NCBI GenBank assembly: GCA_947493575.1
Contig: CANLRQ010000001.1
Location: 222,006-286,005 of the forward strand
Direction: 5' to 3'
DNA: 64,000 nt
Source of the DNA: an uncultured Marinomonas sp.
Lineage (GTDB): Bacteria; Pseudomonadota; Gammaproteobacteria; Pseudomonadales; Marinomonadaceae
Numbering within the stretch: position 1 is the stretch's first letter; the number at the start of each line of letters is the position of its first letter. The notes below the pieces were generated by a model that was not told the origin of the DNA, made no database searches, and worked only from the letters and a program-made list of their open reading frames with translations. Positions 32,511 to 45,325 of the stretch are shown piece by piece. Both the position numbers and the translations under genes were made by a program.

Positions 32511-32915
32511 TCAGCCTATTTTTGCTTTCAAAGAAGAGTCTTTTGGTTTTCGAGGAGAATTCTTAGACTTTTTAACGATTTGAATCCAAGCTTTATCAAG
32601 TCTTTTTAATAAAGTTGCATTATCAATATCTTTAATTCCTTGTCGAGAGAGGAACACAATATCAAATCCTGCAAGATCTAATTTGTGATGTCGAAAAGAA
32701 TCACGAACTAAGCGTTTAATTCGATTTCTTCCTACCGCTCTTTTTTCCGTTTTTTTAGCGACAATTAATCCTAACCTAGAGAGGTTATCGTTTCTTTTTG
32801 TTGCTAATAAAAGAAATTCCCCGGCAAAAACTTTCGAGGTAGTGTGATCGAATACGGTTTTATAATCCCCAGCGGTCAGTAGTCTGACTTGCCGGGGAAA
32901 ACAAAAGTCGGTCAT
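32511..32915 (-). CDS. rnpA: Ribonuclease P protein component
   Basis: A 134-residue basic protein that binds RNase P RNA for tRNA 5' processing. It has FPRQVRLLTAGDYKTVFD at the start and the RNR signature in KKTEKRAVGRNRIKRLVRDSFR (near 55-75). The tail is Lys/Ser-rich. It follows rpmH by 8 bp. Confidence 0.95.
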   Translation of the reverse strand: MTDFCFPRQVRLLTAGDYKTVFDHTTSKVFAGEFLLLATKRNDNLSRLGLIVAKKTEKRAVGRNRIKRLVRDSFRHHKLDLAGFDIVFLSRQGIKDIDNATLLKRLDKAWIQIVKKSKNSPRKPKDSSLKAKIG

Positions 32916-32923
32916 AAGCGAAA

Positions 32924-33058
32924 TTATGCGCTTAGAGCCTTGCGACCGCGAGCACGACGACGATTTAAAATGTGACGTCCATTTTTCGTAGCCATACGAG
33001 CGCGGAAACCGTGATTACGTTTGCGTTTTAAAACGCTAGGTTGAAATGTTCTTTTCAT
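32924..33058 (-). CDS. rpmH: 50S ribosomal protein L34
   Basis: A 44-residue very basic protein starting [20 protein letters not shown] and ending GRKALSA, nearly invariant for L34. Too short for usual length cut-offs but unmistakable. It is the first gene of the rpmH-rnpA-yidC unit and lies opposite dnaA across the DnaA-box region. Confidence 0.98.
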   Translation of the reverse strand: MKRTFQPSVLKRKRNHGFRARMATKNGRHILNRRRARGRKALSA

Positions 33059-33204
33059 CTCTATCTTCTCTCACTGAAGCAGTGTTTCAGTTTTGAGGGT
33101 TAGCCTTAGCCAAGCCTCTACAATTTGATTCAAAATCAGGCGGCGAATTTTAGTTAAGTTTGTAGAGTAATTCAATGGATTTTGTCGATTATTAATAAAT
33201 AAGT

Positions 33205-33236
33205 TGTTCACAATTCTATTCTAAGAGTTGTGAACA
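33205..33236. other. Inverted repeat in the dnaA-rpmH spacer
   Basis: TGTTCACAA and TTGTGAACA form a 9-bp perfect stem extended by near-matches around a short AT loop. Each arm is two bases away from a DnaA box. There is no T-tract next to it, so a protein-binding palindrome is more likely than a terminator. Confidence 0.5.
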
Positions 33237-33501
33237 GCCTTTTGGAAAAATAAAAATAGAATGTATTTTTATCTATAAAACTTATACACAGGCTGGGTGG
33301 GGTTGTTGGTTTTTCTATTTATATTCAAAAGGTTAGTTTCAAAAAAACTGTTAACAAAAATGATTAAAAATAATCTCCTGCTTGTTAATAAGTGCTATTA
33401 ATATGCACAGGGGAAAGAAGTAGTAAACAGGTGTGAATAACTTTAGTTGTTATTAACTGTTTAAAGGTTAATAGACTATTTTTTGTTGAATAACGCTTTT
33501 T

Positions 33502-33510
33502 TGTGGATAA
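33502..33510 (-). promoter_or_regulatory. DnaA box (perfect), 60 bp upstream of dnaA
   Basis: TGTGGATAA on the plus strand. Its closeness to the dnaA start suggests autoregulation or origin function. Confidence 0.7.
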
Positions 33511-33570
33511 GTTCTTCTCGCCAATGTATGATTTCGCTCTATTTATCTTTTATTATGGAGTAAACATATC

Positions 33571-35109
33571 GTGTCTTTGGAGCATTGGGATCTTTGCCTA
33601 AAGCGGTTGCAAGACGAGTTCTCCGCTCAACAATTCAATACTTGGATTCGTCCTTTGCAGGTTGAAGTATCTGATTTAGGCGATTTGCAGTTAACCGCAC
33701 CAAACCGATTTGTCTTAGATTGGGTCATGAATAAGTATCAAACTCGCATAAAAGAAATTTTATCTGAGATTTCTGGTAACGATCCTTCTCCCAGTTTAAT
33801 TTTCAGTGTTCGATCACAAGGTATGGCAAAACCTATTTCACCGCCTCCTATCGCATCTACACCAGCACCTGTTACTACTAATATTGTAGAAGATTCGTTT
33901 AGACAGCCTTTTAGTACAGGGTTTGGATTAATGGATGGTGAATCAAATAGCCATGCAGATATCGAATTCGAAGCACCGTTGAAATTAAAAGAGTCCTCTC
34001 TTATTGGATCATTAGAACCTTATGAGCAAGGTCAATTACCTCTTAGTACGACAAATAGAAAAGTGGACGTTGAGGGTGGTATTAACCATGGCGCTAACTT
34101 AAATAACTCTTTTACGTTTGATAACTTCGTTGAGGGTAAATCTAATCAGTTGGCACATGCTGCAGCTCTGCAAATTGCAGAAAATCCTGGTGGTGCTTAC
34201 AATCCCCTCTTTATATATGGAGGCGTTGGTTTAGGTAAAACCCACTTAATGCAAGCGGTTGGCACTGAATTAATGAGGCATAACCCAAACGCGAAAGTTG
34301 TTTATCTTCATTCTGAACGTTTTGTTGCTGACATGGTTAAAGCACTACAGCTTAATGCTATCAATGATTTTAAGCGCTATTACCGCTCTGTAGATGCTTT
34401 GTTAATTGACGATATTCAATTTTTTGCGGGGAAAGATCGTACGCAAGAAGAGTTTTTCCATACTTTTAATGCTTTATTAGAAGGTGGACAACAAATGATT
34501 CTGACATGTGATCGGTATCCAAAAGAAATCCAAGGGCTTGAAGATCGTCTAAAATCTCGTTTTGGCTGGGGGCTAACGGTTGCTATTGAACCTCCAGAAT
34601 TAGAAACGCGAGTGGCTATTTTAATGCGTAAAGCAGATGAAAGTGGTATTAAGTTGTCTTATGATTCGGCTTTCTTTATTGCACAAAAAATTCGCTCTAA
34701 TGTTCGAGAGTTAGAGGGTGCTTTAAAAAGGGTAATTGCAAACTCTCATTTTACAGGTCGAGCAATTACACCAGATTTTGTAAGAGAGTCATTAAAAGAT
34801 TTGTTAGCCTTGCAGGACAAGTTGGTTAATATTGATAACATTCAACGAATTGTTGCAGAATATTATAAAATTAAAGTGAGCGATCTCTTATCGAAGCGCC
34901 GCAATCGCTCTATTGCTAGACCAAGACAAGTTGCTATGTCTTTAGCAAAAGAACTTACAAGTCACAGTTTACCTGAGATTGGTGATGCTTTTGGGGGGCG
35001 CGATCATACCACAGCGTTGCATGCTATTCGTAAGATTAAAGAATTACAGGATACGGATTCTGATATCCGCGAAGATTACAAACAACTTATGCGAATTTTG
35101 ACCACCTGA
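33571..35109 (+). CDS. dnaA: Chromosomal replication initiator protein DnaA
   Basis: A 512-residue initiator ATPase. It uses a GTG start with GGAG 10 nt upstream; the resulting [30 protein letters not shown] is the standard domain I. A variable linker (about 90-180) is followed by the AAA+ domain: Walker [10 protein letters not shown] (near 217), Walker [13 protein letters not shown] (near 276), and the arginine-finger region LKSRFGWGL. Domain IV has the DnaA-box-binding signature [15 protein letters not shown] (near 475). It binds the boxes in both flanking gaps. Confidence 0.98.
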   Translation: MSLEHWDLCLKRLQDEFSAQQFNTWIRPLQVEVSDLGDLQLTAPNRFVLDWVMNKYQTRIKEILSEISGNDPSPSLIFSVRSQGMAKPISPPPIASTPAPVTTNIVEDSFRQPFSTGFGLMDGESNSHADIEFEAPLKLKESSLIGSLEPYEQGQLPLSTTNRKVDVEGGINHGANLNNSFTFDNFVEGKSNQLAHAAALQIAENPGGAYNPLFIYGGVGLGKTHLMQAVGTELMRHNPNAKVVYLHSERFVADMVKALQLNAINDFKRYYRSVDALLIDDIQFFAGKDRTQEEFFHTFNALLEGGQQMILTCDRYPKEIQGLEDRLKSRFGWGLTVAIEPPELETRVAILMRKADESGIKLSYDSAFFIAQKIRSNVRELEGALKRVIANSHFTGRAITPDFVRESLKDLLALQDKLVNIDNIQRIVAEYYKIKVSDLLSKRRNRSIARPRQVAMSLAKELTSHSLPEIGDAFGGRDHTTALHAIRKIKELQDTDSDIREDYKQLMRILTT

Positions 35110-35143
35110 TGATAGGTGAAAAGTTAAGAGAACGGGAATAATA

Positions 35144-36241
35144 ATGAAATTTTCAGTCGTCCGTGAGACGCTTCTTAAGCCACTTCAACTTGTTGCTGGT
35201 GTAGTAGAACGTAAGCAAACTAAGCCTATATTGGCAAACATTCTGTTAGAAGTTAAAGATAATATTTTGACTTTGACGGGTTCTGATTTAGAAGTGGAAT
35301 TGATCGCCCATGTACCACTAGATGAATGTGAAGAAGGTCGTGTTACTGTACCCGCTCGTAAATTAGTCGATATTTGTAAGAGTTTACCTGACTCGGCCGT
35401 TATTGAGTTCCTTCTAGATGATCAAAAAGCGGTAATTCGTTCAGGTCGCTCTCGGTTCAGTTTATCGACTCTAGCTGCGGAAGATTTTCCCAATATTCAA
35501 GATATGCAAGGCGACTTATCAGTTATCGTACCTCAATCAAGTGTTCGTAGTCTTATTGAAAGAACGGGTTTTGCTATGGCGAACCAAGATGTTCGTTATT
35601 ATTTAAATGGAATGTTGCTTGAAGTCGCAGACGGTCAATTACGTGTTGTAGCAACGGATGGGCATCGTTTAGCAACTGCGATTGAAGATGCACAAGTAAC
35701 AGGCGATTTAACTCAGGTTATTATGCATCGTAAAGGGGTATTGGAATTAAACCGATTGTTAAGTGATTCTGACGAAACAGTTGAACTGCAAATTGGTAGC
35801 AACCATATTCGCGCTAAAGTGGCTGATTATGTATTTACCTCAAAATTGGTTGAAGGTAAGTTTCCTGACTATCATCGAGTTATTCCTCGTAACAATGGAA
35901 AAATTATCATTGCGGATCGTTTAGAATTAAGACAAGTATTTTTACGTGCTTCTATCCTATCAAACGAAAAATATCGAGGTGTACGCTTGATTCTTAAAAA
36001 CGGTATGTTGCAAGTGTTTGCCAACAACCCAGAGCAAGAAGAAGCGGAAGAGTCTGTATTGGTTCAATACCAAGGTGATAACCTAGAAGTGGGCTTTAAT
36101 GTAGGTTATTTATTAGATGTTCTAGGTGTAATTAATAGCCAAGAAGTTCGGATCTCCTTGAATGATTCAAATAGCAGTGCACTGGTGGAAGAGTCTCAAA
36201 GCCATGCCTCACAGTACGTTGTTATGCCAATGCGTCTCTAA
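35144..36241 (+). CDS. dnaN: DNA polymerase III beta sliding clamp
   Basis: A 365-residue clamp protein with three repeated clamp domains (LKPLQLVAGVVERKQTKPILANILLEV; IERTGFAMANQDVRYYLNGMLLEV; FLRASILSNEKYRGVRLIL) and the typical C-terminal YVVMPMRL. It tethers polymerases to DNA. It follows dnaA by 34 bp and is likely co-transcribed with it. Confidence 0.98.
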   Translation: MKFSVVRETLLKPLQLVAGVVERKQTKPILANILLEVKDNILTLTGSDLEVELIAHVPLDECEEGRVTVPARKLVDICKSLPDSAVIEFLLDDQKAVIRSGRSRFSLSTLAAEDFPNIQDMQGDLSVIVPQSSVRSLIERTGFAMANQDVRYYLNGMLLEVADGQLRVVATDGHRLATAIEDAQVTGDLTQVIMHRKGVLELNRLLSDSDETVELQIGSNHIRAKVADYVFTSKLVEGKFPDYHRVIPRNNGKIIIADRLELRQVFLRASILSNEKYRGVRLILKNGMLQVFANNPEQEEAEESVLVQYQGDNLEVGFNVGYLLDVLGVINSQEVRISLNDSNSSALVEESQSHASQYVVMPMRL

Positions 36242-36249
36242 TATGGTTT

Positions 36250-36318
36250 CTCGCCAAACGGCGAGTTATCATAAATTGAAACAGCCCCTGATTGAATGCA
36301 TTCTGTCAGGGGCTGTTT
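36250..36318 (+). other. Two consecutive hairpins between dnaN and recF
   Basis: CTCGCC and GGCGAG around AAAC form a small hairpin at 36250-36265. AAACAGCCCCTGA and TCAGGGGCTGTTT form a 13-bp perfect stem at 36279-36318. The second stem is followed by ACTATC, not a T-tract, so it is a weak terminator at best and may act as an attenuator or mRNA-stability element that sets recF-gyrB expression relative to dnaN. Confidence 0.6.
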
Positions 36319-36353
36319 ACTATCAGAATGTATCGAGAAAAGGTCTTTTAACA

Positions 36354-39885
<3,532 letters not shown>

Positions 39886-39886
39886 T

Positions 39887-39997
39887 TTAAGGAAGGTGCG
39901 AATAAGTCCTCTTGCCTCAGCATGTGGATAAAAGCCTGCTATTCGAGGCGAGTATCGAATGTGAATAGCTGGCCTATTTCCGAGATGCTTTCCTTAA
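39887..39997 (+). repeat. Palindromic DnaA-box-bearing repeat, copy B (111 bp)
   Basis: Starts TTAAGGAAGGTGCGAATAAG and ends GAGATGCTTTCCTTAA, so the termini are short inverted repeats ending in TTAA. A perfect DnaA box TGTGGATAA is at 39923-39931. The centre pairs GCTATTCGA with TCGAATGTGAATAGC. It begins 1 nt after the gyrB stop. It matches copy A across the full length and copy C over its left arm. No coding capacity. Confidence 0.87.
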
Positions 39998-40012
39998 CTA
40001 CCTAAGTTTGTA

Positions 40013-40055
40013 AAACTAAAAAGCAGTCATTTAAAACATGGCTGCTTTTTAGTTT
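40013..40055. terminator. Intrinsic terminator downstream of gyrB
   Basis: AAACTAAAAAGCAG and CTGCTTTTTAGTTT, extended by TCAT/ATGG with one wobble pair, form an 18-bp stem with a 7-nt loop. The T run inside the arm gives a plausible end to the dnaA-dnaN-recF-gyrB transcript. Confidence 0.8.
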
Positions 40056-40448
40056 CAAAATGACTACACCTGAATAGAGGCGATCATTTTGAATATGAAG
40101 TGCTGTTTTTAAGATCAAAATAAGAACCTCTACTCTCTGATAAAGTATTAACTTTTGATAGTGAGTCTTAACATACAGAGTGGAGCTTGAAGCAAGGGTA
40201 ATACGCACGCTTCAACTTTTATTCTTTTATGGGGCTTTTCTATTCATTCAAATACGATTCTTTAAAGTCATTAATTGGCAATAATCGTTAAGTAAAATTA
40301 AGCTCAATTTTATTGCTTTTGACTCTGTTTTTTCCTGCTTTTACATGCTCTACTTCCGCTGAAAATACATCACTACTCATTCGCTTTTGTGGGACGTCTC
40401 GTCTTAGTGAAATCAATGCTGAGTAATACACTTTAAATGAGGTTTTAA
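40056..40448. other. Gene-free spacer before the MFS gene
   Basis: About 390 bp with no convincing reading frame. A small inverted repeat TTGAAGC / GCTTCAA lies at 40187-40215, followed by CTTTTATTCTTTTAT, which could be a weak terminator or part of a small RNA. Nothing else was recognised. Confidence 0.4.
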
Positions 40449-41594
40449 ATGAGAGAAGTCCCACGTACGGCAACCTATTGTTTCATGTTTATTGCTGTTG
40501 GTTTGATAAGCGGTGTGCTTGGTCCAAGCCTTATTTATCTGTCTAATTTGGTGTCGGCAAGTGTGACAGAAATTTCGGTTGTTTTTATTGCTCGCTCTGT
40601 TGGTAACATGCTGGGGGCTGTGATTGCTGGTCGTGTGTATGATAAAACCAAGGAAGCACATCATTATTTGATTGCCATGTTATTACTAAGCAGTCTTTGT
40701 GTTGCGATAGCACCCTTCTCGTCAACTTTAATGGTGCTTATGGCGGTGTTTGCAGTTATGGGTTTTGCTGAAGTATCCGTCAATACTGGCGGTAATTTGA
40801 TGATTTTATGGCTCCACAAAGACAAGGCTGGTTCGGCCGTATCTCTACTGCATCTTTGCTACAGTTTAGGCAATATGATTTCACCTCTGGTGCTTATTTT
40901 TGGTGGTTGGTTAGGTGAGAGTTATGGTGTTGGGTATTGGATTATTGCGTTATATACATTAATTTTTCCATTCTTTTTGTGGCGTCAACCCAGCCCAAAA
41001 CTGACAACAACAACTAAGCAAGATGTGCCAAAATCCTTTAATAAGCCCTTTTTTCTGTGTTTTGTATTGACCATTTTTTTATACGTCAGTATGGAAATTA
41101 CTATTGCCGGATGGATTAGTACTTATGCTGTTATTCAAGGCACTGATCAAACTCAAGCGGCAATGTTAGTAACTTGGTTTTTTGTTTCTCTTTCAATTGG
41201 TCGCTTTATTTCTGTACCTGCACTTCGTTGGGTATCTTTAGTTCATGCAATTTTTGCTTTATTGTTATTGAGTCTCTTAGGAGTTCTGACATTGCTCTTC
41301 TCTTCCCTATCCATGATTGGAGTGGCATTAATTCTCGGTTTGGGCTGTTCGGCATTTTTTCCGATTCTATTTTCTTTTGCGAATAATGTAATGCCTTTAA
41401 CTGGCAAATTAACGGGTTATGTTTTTATGGGATGCGGACTGGGTGCCATGATAGTCCCAGCAATTACTGGCCCGCTAATAGATTTAGTGGGGGCAGCTGT
41501 GTACCCAATTATCTTACTTGGAATGGTTATTTTATTGAGTGGGAGTTGGATCAATCTACTCAGACTTAGTAAAAAAGAGGCGTTGCCTGAGTAG
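40449..41594 (+). CDS. MFS transporter
   Basis: A 381-residue protein with about 12 hydrophobic segments. The early GRVYDKTKE loop (near 60) resembles the MFS loop 2-3 motif (GxxxDRxGR-like), and FAEVSVNTGGNLMILWL (near 105) resembles the fucose/sugar-type and TsgA-like subgroup. The RBS is GAGG. It is a single-gene unit; the substrate cannot be inferred. Confidence 0.85.
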   Translation: MREVPRTATYCFMFIAVGLISGVLGPSLIYLSNLVSASVTEISVVFIARSVGNMLGAVIAGRVYDKTKEAHHYLIAMLLLSSLCVAIAPFSSTLMVLMAVFAVMGFAEVSVNTGGNLMILWLHKDKAGSAVSLLHLCYSLGNMISPLVLIFGGWLGESYGVGYWIIALYTLIFPFFLWRQPSPKLTTTTKQDVPKSFNKPFFLCFVLTIFLYVSMEITIAGWISTYAVIQGTDQTQAAMLVTWFFVSLSIGRFISVPALRWVSLVHAIFALLLLSLLGVLTLLFSSLSMIGVALILGLGCSAFFPILFSFANNVMPLTGKLTGYVFMGCGLGAMIVPAITGPLIDLVGAAVYPIILLGMVILLSGSWINLLRLSKKEALPE

Positions 41595-41624
41595 AGTTTG
41601 TCATCAACGTATTTTAGGACGTGA

Positions 41625-41649
41625 CAGGGCTCATGGATGTTGAGCCTTG
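41625..41649. terminator. Convergent hairpin between MFS and gmhB genes
   Basis: CAGGGCTCA and TGAGCCTTG pair with one G-T across a 7-nt loop, midway between convergent genes. The absence of a long T-tract makes it only a moderate terminator candidate. Confidence 0.5.
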
Positions 41650-41658
41650 TAATCTGAG

Positions 41659-42216
41659 TTATTGGTATTTAAACAGAGTATCTAATGTAAAAGCAGCCAG
41701 GTCTGTGAAAACACGGAAATGGAAATCCATGTCTTTATATTGAGTTGCTCGCCCTTTCCCCGTTAATACAAGAACGGCTTCGCAGCCTCTTGCTATGCCA
41801 GCTTCTAGGTCGCGTTTAGAGTCGCCAACCATAATGGCGGGTGTTTGAGTAAAATCCACACCCAACTCTTTTTCGATGGTTTCTATCATGCCTGGTTTAG
41901 GTTTACGACATGTGCAAGCATCATCAGGTCCATGGGGGCAATATTGAATACCGGAGACAGTGCCGCCTTCTGCTACAACGAGTTGAGTCATTTTCTCATG
42001 CATTTTATTCAGCGTTTCAAGATTGTAATAGCCTCTTGAAATCCCAGATTGATTTGTTACTACGAATACTTGAAAACCTGCTTTCGATAATGCTGCGATG
42101 GCTTTAATACTGCCCGGGATAGGCTGCCATTCATCAAGGGTTTTTACGTATTGATCAGAGTCGTAATTAATGACACCGTCACGATCTAAAAGAATAATAG
42201 GTTTTGTATTTGTCAT
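41659..42216 (-). CDS. gmhB: D-glycero-beta-D-manno-heptose 1,7-bisphosphate 7-phosphatase GmhB
   Basis: A 185-residue HAD phosphatase for LPS heptose biosynthesis. It has the nucleophile motif LLDRDGVINYD (near 10), the Thr motif VVTNQSGISRGYY (near 52), the zinc loop CPHGPDDACTCRKPKPGMI (Cys/His near 92-107), and the final MVGDSKRDLEAG (near 133). It keeps its Pseudomonas-type position near gyrB, beside an acyltransferase gene. Confidence 0.95.
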   Translation of the reverse strand: MTNTKPIILLDRDGVINYDSDQYVKTLDEWQPIPGSIKAIAALSKAGFQVFVVTNQSGISRGYYNLETLNKMHEKMTQLVVAEGGTVSGIQYCPHGPDDACTCRKPKPGMIETIEKELGVDFTQTPAIMVGDSKRDLEAGIARGCEAVLVLTGKGRATQYKDMDFHFRVFTDLAAFTLDTLFKYQ

Positions 42217-42330
42217 AGAAGCAAGTCCAATTAGGTATTGTCACGTATTATAAGCACTTTACTGCAAACTCAGTAGGCGTTTTACGCTACAATGGCATTT
42301 ACTTTTTTGTTGTTTGTTTATTGGAGTGCT

Positions 42331-43233
42331 ATGGCTTCTTTTACTACCTCCGCATTAATTTCCGTTATTAAATTAATGAGCCACTTTTCTCTTCCGGTGG
42401 TACAGAAAATAGGTCAAATCGCTGGTAAGAGTATTCTACGTTTTGACCGTAGAACGAAATCAGCGATTAATAAAAATCTTACCTTTTGTTTTCCTGACAT
42501 GTCATCGGAAGAAAAACATAGAGTGACTCAACAACGTTTTGGTTACATGGGGCAAACGTTAGCGGAGATGAGCCATTTATGGGTAAAACCTTCGGCAGAC
42601 ATTCTAAAAACTATTACGACTCCAGAAACTGAATCTGTACCCTCTAATCAAGCGTTTTTGGATGCATTGAATGATGAAGGAGGCGTCATTATTCTTGCCC
42701 CTCATTTAGGTAATTGGGAAGTGATCAGCTTTTATGTGTCTCAGTTCCGTAAGATGACTGCTATGTACCGTCCACAAAAAGATGACATGTTGAATCAGTT
42801 TATTTTAAATGCTCGACAGCAAACTGGTTCTGAGTTAGCACCCACCAACCGTAAAGGCGTGATGCAGTTGTTGAAAGCATTGAAAAACGAAAATGGGATG
42901 GTGGGGATTTTACCTGATCAAGTTCCTCAAAAAGGCAGTGGTGTATTTGCTCCGTTTTTTAATACGCCTGCTTATACAATGACACTGGCACATCAACTGG
43001 CATTGAAAACCAAAGCAAAAGTATTTGTCAGTGCAGCGTTTCAGGTTGATGGTGGTTTTTCTGTGCAGGTAGTGCCTGTAAATGAAGGGTTTTATAGTGA
43101 AGACGATATTGAGTCAGCAACGGCTTTGAATCAAACCGTTGAATCCTTAATACGCTTACATCCAGAGCAGTATCAATGGGAGTATAAGCGTTTTAAGTTA
43201 CAACCTGATGGGCAAGAATCTCTTTATAAATAG
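42331..43233 (+). CDS. Lipid A biosynthesis acyltransferase family (LpxL/LpxM/HtrB-like)
   Basis: Start 42331 is chosen because GGAG lies just upstream; the earlier in-frame ATG at 42292 has no RBS. The 300-residue protein has one N-terminal hydrophobic segment and the acyltransferase HX4E motif in APHLGNWEVI (near 130), followed by MYRPQKDDMLNQFI and GILPDQVPQKGSGVFAPFF (phosphate and glycerol-binding regions). The C-terminal HPEQYQWEYKRFK is typical. It transfers secondary acyl chains to lipid A or a related lipid in the inner membrane. It is divergent from gmhB. Confidence 0.9.
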   Translation: MASFTTSALISVIKLMSHFSLPVVQKIGQIAGKSILRFDRRTKSAINKNLTFCFPDMSSEEKHRVTQQRFGYMGQTLAEMSHLWVKPSADILKTITTPETESVPSNQAFLDALNDEGGVIILAPHLGNWEVISFYVSQFRKMTAMYRPQKDDMLNQFILNARQQTGSELAPTNRKGVMQLLKALKNENGMVGILPDQVPQKGSGVFAPFFNTPAYTMTLAHQLALKTKAKVFVSAAFQVDGGFSVQVVPVNEGFYSEDDIESATALNQTVESLIRLHPEQYQWEYKRFKLQPDGQESLYK

Positions 43234-43258
43234 CCGTTCTTTTCATTCAACAAGAGAT

Positions 43259-43729
43259 TTACACTTCTTTAATGTTAGCAAAGCTTGCTTTGTGACACGC
43301 GTTTAATAAGTCTTGAGGTGTTAGGCTAATGTCTAGCCCTCTTTTGCCTCCGCTAACGTAAACTTTTTCGAAAGTTTCTGCGCTTTCGTCAATACAAGTT
43401 AATAAGTGTTTCTTTTGGCCTATTGGGCTAATACCCCCCACTAAATACCCTGTAAGACGCTCGGCGTTTTTTGGGTCTTCCATTTGTAGTTTTTTAACCT
43501 TAAATGCATTGGCGGCTTTTTTTAGGTTTAAAGTAGAAGTCACTGGAACAATAGCAACAAAGGTATTCTTACCATCGGTAACTAATAGCGTTTTAAAAAC
43601 TTGATTTGGGTTTAGCTTAAGTTTTTCTGCCGCTTCTTGTCCAAAGTTGCTGCAACTTGGATCGTGATCGTATTCATGAATATCGTAAGGGATTTTTCTT
43701 TGTTTGAGGGTTTTACAAGCCGGTGTCAT
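43259..43729 (-). CDS. ybaK: Cys-tRNA(Pro)/Cys-tRNA(Cys) deacylase YbaK
   Basis: Start 43729 has an AGGA RBS 8 nt upstream and gives 156 residues; the ATG at 43786 does not. It is a YbaK/EbsC domain protein that hydrolyses mischarged Cys-tRNA(Pro). Key features are the TLLVTDGKNTFVAIVPVTSTLNLKKAA block (with catalytic Lys in KTLLV near 47), LTGYLVGGISPIGQKK (near 97), and the C-terminal GKRGLDISLTPQDLL. Confidence 0.93.
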   Translation of the reverse strand: MTPACKTLKQRKIPYDIHEYDHDPSCSNFGQEAAEKLKLNPNQVFKTLLVTDGKNTFVAIVPVTSTLNLKKAANAFKVKKLQMEDPKNAERLTGYLVGGISPIGQKKHLLTCIDESAETFEKVYVSGGKRGLDISLTPQDLLNACHKASFANIKEV

Positions 43730-43822
43730 TATTTGAATCCTATTGAATAACAGTAATCGCGGATTTCTATCTGCGCTATTTTTCATACAAAATAAAGTTG
43801 TGAGCTACTATTTTCTAGTGGT

Positions 43823-45271
43823 CTATTTTTGCCAAAACATAGGAGTGAATAGAACCAATAAGGTAAAGACTTCCAAACGACCTAGCAACATAGAGAAGCA
43901 AAGCATCCACTTAGCTGGGTCATTAATGCTACCGAAGTTTGCTGATACGTCTCCCAGTCCAGGGCCAAGGTTATTTAGAGTCGCAGCTACTGCAGACCAA
44001 GCTGTTATTTGATCTAATCCAGTTGCCATTAAACCAATCATCAAGATCACATACACTAATAAGTATGCTGAAAAGAATCCCCAAACCGCAGAGATGACAT
44101 TCTCAGGTAATGCTTTTCCTCCAAGCTTTACTGGAATAATCGCACTAGGATGAACCAGACGCTGAATTTCACGGAACCCTTGTTTTAGGATTAACAGTAT
44201 ACGAATGACTTTCATGCCTCCGCCTGTTGAGCTTGCGCATCCTCCTGCAAACGAAGTAACGATTAATAAGAAGGGTAAAAAGTTTGGCCAACTAGAGAAG
44301 TCAGCTGTTCCAAATCCTGCTGTGGTAGCGATAGAAACACTTTCAAACATGGCATATCGAAACGCATCAACCCATTCATAAGATGAGGTTACACCCAGAA
44401 CAACCGTTGAAATTCCGATGGTGCACATCAGGATAAATAAGAAGAACTTTACCTCTGGGTCTTTAAAGTAATGCAATACACTTCTGTGACGCCAAGCAAA
44501 AAAGTGTAAGGCAAAATTCACCGCGGCAATAATCATAAATGCCACACAGATAATTTCGATAACTGGGTTGTTAAAGTAACCAATACTGGCATCATGAGTA
44601 GAAAAACCACCAATGGCAACCGTTGCAAAGCTATGGCAAATTGCATCAAAGAAGGTCATACCCGCCGCCCAATAGCCAAGACAACATAAGGCCGTTAATG
44701 TGGCATATATATACCAAAGCGCTTTTGCTGTTTCAGCGATACGGGGAGTTAATTTAGAGTCTTTTACTGGTCCTGGTGTTTCTGCACGATAGAGCTGCAT
44801 TCCTCCGATGCCTAACATTGGCATAATCGCAACGGCTAATACGACAATCCCCATTCCACCTAACCACTGTAAGAGCTGACGATAAAATAGAATCGAATGA
44901 GGTAAGTCATCGATATTAGTTAGGATGGTGGCGCCTGTTGTGGTTAAACCAGATAGCGACTCAAATAGCGCATCCGTAAAACTTAATGCGGCCGAGTCGG
45001 TCAGCATAAAAGGTACAGAACCAAATAGCCCTAGAACAGACCAGAAAAGTACCGTAATTATGAATCCGTCTCGAATACTGAGATCTTGTTTTTGGTGACG
45101 AAAAGGCAGCCATAAACAAAAGCCGCCGATCAAGTTAATACCTAATGCGTATAAAAAGGCGTTGATTGCACCATCGTTATAAATGAGTGCGACGATCATG
45201 GGAGGGATTAAGGTTAAGCTGAATACCATAACCAGTAACCCAATAACGCGCAGAATAACTTGAATGTGCAT
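43823..45271 (-). CDS. trkH: Potassium uptake protein TrkH
   Basis: A 482-residue K+ channel-like subunit with four MPM repeats. Selectivity-filter-like loops include LSGLTTTGAT (near 115), AIGGFSTHDAS (near 222), TTAGFGTADFS (near 315), and NNLGPGLGDVS (near 433). It works with TrkA, whose gene lies directly upstream. Last gene of the def-fmt-rsmB-trkA-trkH cluster. Confidence 0.96.
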   Translation of the reverse strand: MHIQVILRVIGLLVMVFSLTLIPPMIVALIYNDGAINAFLYALGINLIGGFCLWLPFRHQKQDLSIRDGFIITVLFWSVLGLFGSVPFMLTDSAALSFTDALFESLSGLTTTGATILTNIDDLPHSILFYRQLLQWLGGMGIVVLAVAIMPMLGIGGMQLYRAETPGPVKDSKLTPRIAETAKALWYIYATLTALCCLGYWAAGMTFFDAICHSFATVAIGGFSTHDASIGYFNNPVIEIICVAFMIIAAVNFALHFFAWRHRSVLHYFKDPEVKFFLFILMCTIGISTVVLGVTSSYEWVDAFRYAMFESVSIATTAGFGTADFSSWPNFLPFLLIVTSFAGGCASSTGGGMKVIRILLILKQGFREIQRLVHPSAIIPVKLGGKALPENVISAVWGFFSAYLLVYVILMIGLMATGLDQITAWSAVAATLNNLGPGLGDVSANFGSINDPAKWMLCFSMLLGRLEVFTLLVLFTPMFWQK

Positions 45272-45325
45272 GTCTTATCCTTGATGTAAGGGTCAATAAA
45301 ATGTGCGTTACACTGCACTTATTAT

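Larger units (their letters stand above)
33059..33570. promoter_or_regulatory. rpmH-dnaA divergent region with DnaA boxes, candidate oriC region 2
   Basis: A 512-bp AT-rich spacer holding the divergent rpmH and dnaA promoters. Consensus DnaA boxes lie at 33282-33290 (TTATACACA, +), 33432-33440 (TGTGAATAA, -) and 33502-33510 (TGTGGATAA, -), with a near box ATATGCACA at 33401-33409. A hairpin (TGTTCACAATTCT with AGAGTTGTGAACA) spans 33205-33236. In Pseudomonas, oriC is located between rpmH and dnaA, so this region is at least as good an origin candidate as the mnmG-mnmE gap. DnaA autoregulation of dnaA is a natural second role. Confidence 0.6.

Noticed and set aside
40002..40208. Minus-strand 68-codon frame downstream of gyrB
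   Set aside because: It crosses an intrinsic terminator hairpin, has no RBS and no family features.
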